From the NCBI GenBank assembly GCA_943704495.1, contig CALSCR010003351.1:1-31256 (forward strand): DNA of 31,256 nt. The letters run 5' to 3'. Under the pieces are notes generated by a model, which was not told the origin of the DNA, ran no database searches, and worked only from the letters and a program-made list of their open reading frames with translations. The stretch is from Pigoraptor chileana (lineage: Eukaryota; Opisthokonta; Filasterea). Below are positions 1 to 20,557 of the stretch, in pieces (position 1 is the stretch's first letter; every line of letters begins with the position of its first letter). Position numbers and translations under genes: made by a program.

Positions 1-320
1 GGGGGGGGTGGTCGGACTCACACTCTGCTGATTAGTTCATGGTATACATTCTTGCGTGAACAACGTTTCTGATTGTTACTTGCTTGCATCGAGTTATTCA
101 AATCTTTCTCCGAATTCGCAGACCAAAGGTTGATTGGATTGAGTATTGATTCCCACGCACCCATTGATGGCACATGACGCACGCACGCACGCACGCAGCT
201 CAGCGAAACGCACAACGCAAAAACGCAAAAACACAACATACACATTGACACAGGCGCACAAACGGGACATGCGGGTACACAAAACACCAAACAAGATAGA
301 TAGCAAGAAACTGTACACCT
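1..320. other. left-edge non-coding region
   Basis: The first bases are a G-run. Positions 178-260 are rich in ACGC and ACACA words, like the introns elsewhere in the window. I see no convincing gene. This is probably 3' flank, or intron plus a further exon, of the minus-strand remodeler. Confidence 0.4.
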
Positions 321-486
321 TTAAATGAACAAGTTGATCCCCAACACACTTTGCGCATCTGACAGCTGGCAGAGGGGGACAAGAGATGCGATAGCTCGGT
401 AATATATCGCCGAGTCGCACATTTCTGGGGAAGGCATCGAGAATTCCCTGAGCGCGCGTTCCGAGTGTATGGGGTTTACGACGACC
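321..486 (-). other. possible additional 3' exon of the CHD-class gene
   Basis: A good acceptor (TTTGCATTTTAG) lies just upstream of 486 on the minus strand. Two frames stay open across this stretch. One runs to a TAA at 321-323 and would need a donor leaving two bases in the preceding exon, for example around 690-730. The other, in phase 0 with a GAC|GTTGGT donor, ends at an AAG|GTGTAC donor at 319 and would need yet another exon. Base composition is balanced, unlike the GT-repeat-coded tail that the preceding exon would otherwise have. No domain is recognised. It could equally be 3' UTR. Confidence 0.3.
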
Positions 487-577
487 CTAAAATGCAAATA
501 TTATTTTATCATATGCACACACCAAACACATAGCAATGGCATAGTTCAGTAATCAGGACGGCGCAAAACGCAGGAGT

Positions 578-12980
<12,403 letters not shown>

Positions 12981-13166
12981 TTTGTTTGGGGGCTGTCCCC
13001 AGCTGAGCCGTGTGTCTTCAAACAGGCCGCATCTTTCTGCGGTCACAAACTTGTCGACGTCTTCCCCAAATAGCGACCGCTCAAATGCATCTCAGAGAAA
13101 ACATTGTCAAAGCGAAAATATGAAATTATCTGAATGGATCTGGACATCACCGACTACATCCAGTTG

Positions 13167-13167
13167 T

Positions 13168-13200
<33 letters not shown>
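13167..13200. repeat. (TC)12(GC)5 compound simple repeat
   Basis: A run of TC dinucleotides (13167-13190) passes directly into alternating GC (13191-13200). On the remodeler's sense strand this reads (GC)n then (GA)n. It lies between a candidate donor at 13254 and the acceptor at 13091, so it would be inside a leader intron. Confidence 0.85.
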
Positions 13201-13318
13201 TCTCAGATTCAATTGCCAATGTTCAAGCATAGTAATGGCGGGAGCAGTGTTCACCTCCGTCCACTTGCGACGAAACTGGCGCGAAACTTTGAATTGCGTA
13301 GGTTCCCAAGAAGTAGAG

Positions 13319-13328
13319 TGATCACGTG
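13319..13328. promoter_or_regulatory. TGATCACGTG motif, E-box copy 1
   Basis: Ten-base motif containing the palindromic E-box CACGTG, the type of site bound by bHLH and bHLH-ZIP factors. A second identical ten-mer lies 124 bp away in the same divergent promoter region. The site is inferred from the sequence only. Confidence 0.45.
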
Positions 13329-13442
13329 GATACCCTTTAAGTATCTACTCAGATCCAGGGGCTATTAATTTACAATTTGCGTCAGAATCAACCATTTTTT
13401 TTGCAGCAATGCCCAATTCAAAGGGGTGGATGGGTTCGAATT

Positions 13443-13452
13443 TGATCACGTG
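13443..13452. promoter_or_regulatory. TGATCACGTG motif, E-box copy 2
   Basis: Second exact copy of the ten-mer, in the same orientation as the copy at 13319. Flanking bases differ, so this is not simply a duplicated segment. Confidence 0.45.
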
Positions 13453-13950
13453 CTTAATATGACGTATTGGCTTAATTTTCGATTTAGGGAAAATTTATGT
13501 AGTATGTAATTCCATAGCACTTATAGTAAAGTTTTATACGAATAGAATACAATATACGGCCCTTGTATTTGTATTGGATTTATTGCAGTGCGAAACTGAC
13601 ATGAAGATGCAATCTCTATTACTATGGGGCTGTATTGCCAATGAAGTCGTGCTGTGGATGCAACATGTTTGTCTGGAGGAGGAACGTGCAATTGATTGCT
13701 CACACATCATTCTCTCTCTCGGCGTGACAGCCACATAACCACAACTCGCAGACACTACTGCCGCCTACTGAATGCATGACTCACACACTGCGCGCATGTT
13801 GCTTCGAAATGAGGGAAGGGGCATGCCTTTTAAACGAGCAAAACAGAACTTGAAGTGAAAATAATACTTAAATCGGAAAGGGTGGAATGCTTTGTTGTTG
13901 ATTGGTCTCCCGAAATAGAGGTCTGTCTCCCTGGCAGGAGGGAGTGCGAG

Positions 13951-14634
13951 ATGCGACCGACAGTTGTTTCTTCTGACGAGGAGACTGTCAGGGAAGGGAA
14001 GGAAAAGGCGCGAAAGGGAAAGGGAAAGAAAAAGGACAAGACGGGAAAGAAGAGCAAGCGCACGAAATCTGAGGAACGGACTCCATCGGACGACGTGAGT
14101 GTCGACGTCGACGCAAGGGGTGACAAAGGCGCACCCGGGGACGCCCCTCTGTTTGGGCATTGGGACGTTGACAACGCTGACGACATTCACAACGAAAGCA
14201 TGGACGGCTTCCGCTCGATGGATAAACAGAAGAATGTTCCCGGCAGTGGCGTGCCGTCTGCGATCAGCCGCGTGCGCAAGGACAGCGATCCACTGCTCCC
14301 CGGGGCGGTGGCCAGGCGTCGGTCGAGCACCACGAAGGTGCGCGGCAGTAGCATGAACGAAGCGGACCAAACTGCAATCACCATACAATCTGTCAATGGC
14401 GATGTCGTTGGGAAGGAGACATTTGCACGAAGCTCGTCGTCATACGGGGCGATTCTCCCGGCTGTCTCTGAGTCTCCAACGTTGAAATCTTTCCGATTGT
14501 TCAAGCGGCGATGGATAATGCTGTTCGTGTTCTCGCTTTTGTCATTCTCAAACGCTCTCATGTGGATCACCTTCAGGTAAGTCCCATAAGCATGTATACA
14601 TTTACATATACATGTATATATATGTATATATAAA

Positions 14635-14678
<44 letters not shown>

Positions 14679-17600
14679 GCATGAATGCTGTCTAGCATTC
14701 CCACTACATTCCCACATATAATTTATACGGACACTCAAGCTAAAGTCTCTTCGGGCTGCGTGCGCTATCGTCTAAGTAGCGCTTTTCCTTTCACTAACAT
14801 TCGAGTTGGACGCATTGGCGTTTGTATGACTTGTTCACTGCAGTCCCATCCAAACGATAGTGATGGAATATTACAGCGCGACCGCACTTGAGATCAACTG
14901 GCTGTCGCTTGTTTACATGGTCGCATACATTCCGTTTGTGTTTGTTTCCTCTCTACTCTTTGACAAGAAGGGATTACAATATGGGGTGAGAGCGTGGTGT
15001 GCATGAGTGCTTATCTGCCTTTGTGAGGTAGATGTCCACGCTATGTTTGATGATCCACCGCAATATGAACTGTAGTATGTCTCCATTCCAAATCTGTCTC
15101 TAAACTCGGCATGTTAAAACTATGTGCACACAACTCGACCCTTCTCGCGTGCAGATTTTGATTGGCGGTGCTCTCAACTGCGCCGGCGGCTGGGTCCGAT
15201 ACATAGGGGCCGTCAAACAGAGCTTGTTTCCGCTACTCATGCTGGGTCAGACGCTCGCTGCTCTGGCACAAACCTTCATTCTTGGTGGGTTAATGTGGCA
15301 GTTCGAATTCTGTCAATATGCGAATTTATAGATGCACATTATTGGGACAGACACAAATACGCACTTGATAATCAAAACAACACACAACATCGCAAGAGCT
15401 TATATATGCATACACACACAGACACGGGGAAAAACACAACTCTTGCAACACACTCACACGCATGCATGCATGCCTTGTCTTTTTTAAGGCGTTCCCTCTG
15501 AGCTCGCGGCGACGTGGTTTGGAGAGAAGGAAACGGCGACTGCAACTGGAATTGCTGTGATGGCCAATCAACTCGGCACTGCCATTGGGTGCGTTAATTA
15601 TCTAGATGATGTTTGGTATCAATCTGCAGCTTTTGTGACAAACAGCACACAATTTTTTGTAGCTTCTCTATGTTCATTGCCAAAAACTTGCACCTTGGTG
15701 AATCTGTCTCTCTCTCGCTTTATCTATCTATCTCTTGTGTGTCGTCCATGGGCCTAAGACACTGACTAAATCCTTCATTTCTCTTTGTATGTCTTTCTCT
15801 TGCCTCTCGCTTTCTCCGCGCACTGAACATGAGGAACTCGAGTGCCACAAACACACACACGCACTCACTCCATTTTCCATCCCCACTGTATGTGTCTCTT
15901 CCATGCAGCTTTATTTTGGGCCCCGCACTCGTCAAAACATCCAATGACTATCCCATGTATATGCTCTATCAGGTGGGGTTTTCGAATTTATCCAGAGGCA
16001 ATAGGGTAGGCACTCTTCTATGATCTTTACATTCAAATAACATATACACGTTTTTGCATGCCACTCGATGACAGGCCATCTTCGTAAGCGTGCTTCTGCT
16101 CCTGACGATTCTCGTCTTTCGCAAGCGCCCTCCAACTCCACCAAGGTGAGTGGCTGCTCGAGTTTTTTCGTGGTATTGTTCAAACTCCTCATCATTGTTA
16201 CTACTGTGAATAGATACTGACCGCCATCGTGTTGCTAAGGGCGAAAATTGTGGTGAATAGTAACTGTTTTTTTGCTATTAAGAGCCCTTTTCTCGATGCA
16301 CTTGCAATGCTCTTACCGAATCGCCGCACGCACCCATGCACACACGCACCCATGTTTCATCCGCCTGCACACACACACTCACCTCAATTCGCCAGCCAAT
16401 CTGCCGCCTCTCGCCTGGAAGGCAAAAAAGAGGAGCCGACTCTGCGTAGCTACCTTATGGAATTCAAAAAGTTGTTTTGGGATCGGGATTTCATGCTGCT
16501 GCTGACGGGATATGGCGTGAACGTCGGTTGCTTCTATGCCATCTCCACTCTACTGACGGATATTATCACACCCCAGTTCCCCGGTCATGATGTGAGTGCG
16601 CAGGGGTCATCACTGCTGCAATCGGCACATCACAGTTTTAATTCTTGCAAGTATGAATATCTCCTGACAGCGCACCTCGCCTCTACTTCACTATGCCGTT
16701 ATCTCTCTCTGATATTAATGATCGCGTGCAATGTGGGCGTCCAATTTCCAAACTGCTTTTGTACAGGATGACGTCGGTTGGATTGGATTTGTAAATGTGA
16801 TCGCTGGTATGGCGGGCAGCGTCCTCTGCAGCTTTTACCTTGACCGCACAAAGCGCTACCGACTGGTTACAATTGTGGTTTACTGCGGATCGCTTGTCAG
16901 CGTCGTTGGATTTGCAGTCTGTGTCATGAACTGGACTCTCATGTCGGTGTACGTCATGAGGTGAGAGCGGCAGTCTCCTTTTTGTGTTGCTGTTTTATTG
17001 GTATTTCTGTGCGCTGTGCATGTGCGGTGTGTGTCTGTGTTTCTGCATGTATGTGTGTGTCTGTGCTTGTCTGTGTGTATGTGCGTTTGTGGGATATTTG
17101 TTGTTTTGGGTGGCTGGGTGGCGTGCTCTTAGACAATGTCCCTTGCATGACTCGTGATTAATCATTTGTATGCGTTCGCTTCTATTAACGTTACCCATCA
17201 GCGGCGTGTTCGGGTTTTTCATGACCGGTTTGATTCCCGTGGGATTTGAATTTGCTGCCGAGCTCTCCTATCCCGTCGCCGAAACAGTGTCATCCGGCAT
17301 GCTTAACATGTCGGCGCAAATATTTGGTGTCGTCCTCACTCTGTCAATGGGAAAGCTCCAGAAGGTAAATCACTAACCGAGTGCACAGATTTGGTGCCGG
17401 TATCAGTGTATCATATCACTTGCACGTGACTTCTTTGATGTTTGTCTTAAAGAAAGCTGATTGTTCGCCCACATTGCGGGCTGTTTCAGGTCTCTGTGGG
17501 CAAGATCGGCATGGACCTTGCGAGCTGGTCCATGACGGGATTCCTTATCGTCGGATTCGTTTTCATTTGCTTTGTGAGGGAGATCAAACGGAGGGCTATG

Positions 17601-17762
17601 GCCGAGCGCAATGGAGGCGCTCCAGTCGGCGCAAACAAGATATCCCCGTCAATGGATTCACTTCCAACACTCTCCCCGCGACAAAGTGACGGCTCCGGCG
17701 TAACTGTTCCACTGACTTCTCCGGGTAAAGACCGCCCTGCACCAAAGTCGGCGTGGTCTTGA
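13951..17762 (+). CDS. FLVCR-type major facilitator transporter
   Basis: Polytopic membrane carrier of 652 residues resembling the FLVCR (heme/choline/ethanolamine) branch of the MFS. Exons: 13951-14576, 14844-14985, 15155-15284, 15489-15588, 15909-15972, 16075-16145, 16396-16591, 16767-16960, 17202-17364, 17490-17762. All introns are GT-AG and the total is 653 codons. A long Lys/Ser-rich cytosolic N-tail (about 185 residues) precedes TM1. Family-like segments follow: [20 protein letters not shown], the LNCAGGWVR of TM3, WFGEKE with [10 protein letters not shown] of TM5, the PPTPPSQSAAS central-loop start, [20 protein letters not shown] of TM10 and SAQIFG of TM11. All twelve membrane segments can be counted. 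Start: ATG 13951 is the first real ATG in the frame; the open frame further upstream begins with no ATG. The substrate cannot be fixed from sequence. Confidence 0.9.
14635..14674 (+). repeat. (TG)n microsatellite in FLVCR-type intron 1
   Basis: Interrupted TG dinucleotide tract starting about 60 bases after the donor at 14577. It follows alternating TATA/TACA sequence at 14590-14632. Confidence 0.9.
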
Positions 17763-18077
17763 CAATGTGGCTGTGAATTGATCCCCTTAATGGGCTCTGC
17801 TTAAAGTCTTCATGTGGCTGCGCGTATGTGCCCGTGAAGACATATTGCCCTCACTGATAAGTTTTGTGAATATCGCGTGGGTTTGGATACATCATATTGC
17901 GTGAGTTTGCCCTTCATTATCATCAGACAGCCAATTCATATCAGCCTGATACATGGTCACTTATTTCAAAATGTGCATGTGGTGAGACCTGAAAAAAAAT
18001 GACAATAATTCCTATCACTTATGCAACGACACATTATGTATGGTGAGAGGTCCTGTGTGCAAGACCATAGGATACTA

Positions 18078-18203
18078 CAAGAATGTACAAGTACAATACC
18101 TGGTCCTCAGTACTCCTCCCTTGACAAAATGCAATGAAGACAAGAATGTACAAGTACAATGCGTGGTCCTCAGTACTCCTGGCTTGACAAAATGCATGAA
18201 GCT
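18078..18203. repeat. 63-bp direct tandem repeat, two copies
   Basis: CAAGAATGTACAAGTACAAT starts at 18078 and again at 18141. The copies continue with TGGTCCTCAGTACTCCT and TTGACAAAATGCA and differ at only a few positions. Each contains the near-palindrome TGTACAAGTACA. It lies immediately 3' of the 5S cluster (which reads leftward). Function unknown. Confidence 0.9.
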
Positions 18204-18220
18204 AAGTTAATGGATGAAAT

Positions 18221-18227
18221 AAAAAAA
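18221..18227 (-). terminator. Pol III T-run terminator of 5S copy 1
   Basis: Seven Ts on the minus strand, a few bases after the 3' end of the mature 5S. Confidence 0.8.
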
Positions 18228-18231
18228 GAAG

Positions 18232-18350
18232 AAGCTACAGCAAGTGGTATTCCCGCCTGGTCTCCCACGGCAGTACTGACCACTCTCGTCCCGGTTTAAC
18301 TTCCCAGAGCGGACGGGATGGGGTGCAATCCGGCAGATGTGGCCGTAGCC
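18232..18350 (-). rRNA. 5S ribosomal RNA, copy 1
   Basis: The minus strand carries the 5S hallmark blocks: start GGCTACGGCC, box A-like AAGTTAAACCGGG, GGTCAGTACT, then the conserved TGGGAGACC and GGGAATACC internal-promoter (box C) region, ending GCTGTAGC. The ends pair as helix I (GCTACGGC with GCTGTAGC). Length is about 119 nt, as expected. A seven-T run follows on the minus strand (18221-18227), a Pol III terminator. It differs from copies 2 and 3 at one base near the 5' end (GCCACAT versus GCCATAT) and one at the 3' end. Confidence 0.93.
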
Positions 18351-18388
18351 GAAGGGAAAAGTGCGCTTGGTGTCATGACCGAAACGAA
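18351..18388 (-). repeat. shared 5' flank of 5S copies 1 and 2
   Basis: These 38 bp upstream of copy 1 recur at 18788-18825 upstream of copy 2 with one difference (AAAAG versus AAATG). They include GTGCGCTTGGTGTCATGACC. This may be an upstream 5S promoter element or the remnant of the duplicated unit. Copy 3 lacks it. Confidence 0.8.
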
Positions 18389-18668
18389 ATCTGCGCCCTG
18401 TCACCAGGCCCGAGAAACTGGCAAACACGAATGACGGCAAAAACAGGCAAAAAGGCGGGCAAAACATGCACAAGGTCACTGCCCGTCTCTCTGGGGGCCA
18501 TGCCCGTACTTCAAATTACTGAGTACATTATCACCAACAAAAAAAGTACAAAGTGCGACAACCATCAAACAATTGCTACAAAAAATAGTAGCCGGTAAAC
18601 TCAAACTACCACCACGGGCGCACAAACAACATACAATGACGCTGACAACTGGCCAAAAACAAAAGAAG
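18389..18668. other. spacer between 5S copies 1 and 2
   Basis: No gene seen. The right part is A/C-rich. It contains no extra 5S fragment that I can recognise. Confidence 0.5.
18661..18664 (-). terminator. Pol III terminator of 5S copy 2 (short)
   Basis: Four Ts on the minus strand, then G and a second T-run (18655-18659). This meets the minimum for Pol III termination but is weaker than at copies 1 and 3. Confidence 0.6.
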
Positions 18669-18787
18669 AGGCTACAGCAAGTGGTATTCCCGCCTGGTCT
18701 CCCACGGCAGTACTGACCACTCTCGTCCCGGTTTAACTTCCCAGAGCGGACGGGATGGGGTGCAATCCGGCAGATATGGCCGTAGCC
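18669..18787 (-). rRNA. 5S ribosomal RNA, copy 2
   Basis: Same 119-nt 5S sequence, 437 bp from copy 1. Its 3' end (GCTGTAGCC) extends helix I to nine pairs with the 5' GGCTACGGC. The terminator is weaker: TTTT at 18661-18664 followed by G and further Ts. About 38 bp of its upstream flank are shared with copy 1. Confidence 0.93.
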
Positions 18788-18825
18788 GAAGGGAAATGTG
18801 CGCTTGGTGTCATGACCGAAACGAA

Positions 18826-19221
18826 GACGCGTCCCATTCAGAGCGATCGTGTGACAACTCTCCGCCAACGAAGTGAATCAACCGAATCATACAAAGTTTT
18901 AAAAAAGGCCCTCGAATGAATCGAATCTTTGAGGATCGATAACGAAACGCATGTGATGAAGGTCGCAAGTGAAGAATTAGACGTTCAATAAGTTCATCAT
19001 AACGAACCTCAACAGGTAAACTACACTTTAAAGAACTCTGCGGTACACGGCGACCTCAAGTAGCAAGTCACTTTGCCACAGCGCTACTTCAAAGTCAGAA
19101 AGCGGCGCCAGAATAGTTGCAAACAGTGCGGCTCACGCCAAAATGGGCGTGGGCGTGCACATCCGTCACTGGCCCTCGCGATCCTCTGGTGCGACGGCAC
19201 CAACACAGACAAAAAAAGAAG
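18826..19221. other. spacer between 5S copies 2 and 3
   Basis: About 400 bp without a supported gene or repeat. The sequence resembles neither the spacer between copies 1 and 2 nor the flank of copy 3. Confidence 0.5.
19211..19217 (-). terminator. Pol III T-run terminator of 5S copy 3
   Basis: Seven Ts on the minus strand, just after the gene end. Confidence 0.8.
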
Positions 19222-19340
19222 AGGCTACAGCAAGTGGTATTCCCGCCTGGTCTCCCACGGCAGTACTGACCACTCTCGTCCCGGTTTAACTTCCCAGAGC
19301 GGACGGGATGGGGTGCAATCCGGCAGATATGGCCGTAGCC
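19222..19340 (-). rRNA. 5S ribosomal RNA, copy 3
   Basis: The transcribed sequence matches copy 2, placed 553 bp away, with a seven-T terminator at 19211-19217. Unlike copies 1 and 2, its upstream flank diverges a few bases beyond the gene start, so it did not arise with the same flank, or lost it. Internal Pol III promoter boxes are intact. Confidence 0.93.
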
Positions 19341-20170
19341 GAAGGTCATAAGATGATATGTGCCTATGTCGTAAGACTTTTTCCCTCACTTGTGTGACGA
19401 ACATTGATATACAATAGACGGATCGATCGACTATCAAGGGAGAGGCCAACGACCAGATTACGAGTGCCCCATCAAAGTGCCAGTGTCTCATGCTCAGTTT
19501 GCTGCCACGCCGCAAGTTCAGCATTGAGCTCATATTGAGGAACAATTTATCTACGCCTCACGAATGAGAAAGAATACCACAACACTCCCCGAAAAGGTCC
19601 AAACGTCAGCCAAATGATAGCATGGATTAAAGCCTACATGTAGTGAATTCTACAACCAAGCCCAGCCGATAGCTCTTGACCATGCCCTTGCGTAAAGAAG
19701 AAGGAATTGATACATACAATACTTCAAAGAGAATTGAGGATAAAAAATGTAGCAGCAATAGTATGTATGTAATCTTTTTTGAAAGCGCGATTTCAAACTC
19801 AGTTGGGAGCGCTTTGCATTTCTGCTCACTCGAGGCCGACGCGCCATTCATCCACTTAGGCAAATAATCGCACATTCCATACATTTTTCATAGTGAGCTT
19901 AAGCATCAAATTTAAAACAAAGTTTGAATTGACGTTGGCGTCACAGCAGAGTAGTAGAAAAATAATAATAATAAAAATTAATTTAATTTTTTATTTTGGA
20001 TTGTCCGTTATGTATTGAATGTGTATTGAAATGGAACGTTATTTCAAACTGCATGACATAATTATTTGTCAAGCGCTTTATGTTTTTTCAGTGAGGGAGA
20101 GAGAGAGAGAGAGAGACACACACACACACACACACACACACATGCACACGTCCGCATCTGCACTTGCATG

Positions 20171-20203
<33 letters not shown>

Positions 20204-20557
20204 ACACACTCACACACACCGCAGACGTCAATACACACACGAGGCAGTCCCTTCACCAACACACAAGGCACAGCACACGGTCAGGCACAGACAGAACTTC
20301 CCATTGCATCCACGCCCACACTGCGTGACGCAAACAGATCCACTTGACTTTTAACAGTGCGCGGGTTACTTGTTCATCACAACAATAACTCGCACATTAT
20401 TCACATCAATTCTTACAATATCAAGCATCTTCCTGTTGGATTTGGTGTGGCTTCGTATTTGGGTTCGGGTTTTCTGTGTGTCGCACAGTGGCGTTGTTAA
20501 TCCTCGCGTTTGGGGATGGTGCTCGCATGCTGTGAATAGTTCACGCGGCGAAGCGCC
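19341..20557. other. intergenic region upstream of the PHD-SET gene
   Basis: No supported gene. Short open frames on the minus strand (about 19225-19545 and 19627-19884) show no recognisable domain. Position 19960-20000 is very A/T-rich (ATAATAATAAT, then AATTTAATTTTTTATTTT). A long GA/CA compound microsatellite occupies 20095-20220. The promoter of the PHD-SET gene must lie between it and 20558. Confidence 0.5.
20095..20220. repeat. (GA)n(CA)n compound microsatellite
   Basis: A GA run passes directly into CA repeats, broken by a short unique stretch at about 20142-20170, then further CA repeats with CTCACA interruptions. It lies 340-460 bp upstream of the PHD-SET start codon. Confidence 0.9.

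Larger units (their letters stand above)
12981..13950. promoter_or_regulatory. divergent intergenic region between the remodeler and the FLVCR-type gene
   Basis: These 970 bp separate a minus-strand and a plus-strand start. They probably hold both promoters and the 5' leader of the remodeler. On the minus strand an open frame runs from 12980 back to an acceptor at 13091, and a donor (GAG|GTGAAC) at 13255/13254 may end an untranslated or short first exon. The region also carries two TGATCACGTG sites, a TC/GC repeat and an A/T-rich stretch at 13450-13570. No TATA box stands out. Confidence 0.55.
17763..18231. other. 3' flank of the FLVCR-type gene with a 63-bp tandem repeat
   Basis: No gene is seen. 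The right half carries a two-copy tandem repeat (18078-18203). An A-run at 18221-18227 belongs to the end of the first 5S gene. No clear polyadenylation signal is recognised for the upstream transporter. Confidence 0.5.

Noticed and set aside
13425-13445. GGGTTCGAAT, similar to a tRNA B box
   Set aside because: No matching A box, acceptor stem or T-run at tRNA spacing on either strand.
19225-19884. Short minus-strand open frames between the 5S genes and the PHD-SET gene
   Set aside because: No recognisable domain, poor composition, partly overlapping a 5S gene, and no plausible splice structure.
20019-20354. Thr/His-rich open frame
   Set aside because: Encoded by the GA/CA microsatellite; dinucleotide repeats are open in several frames.
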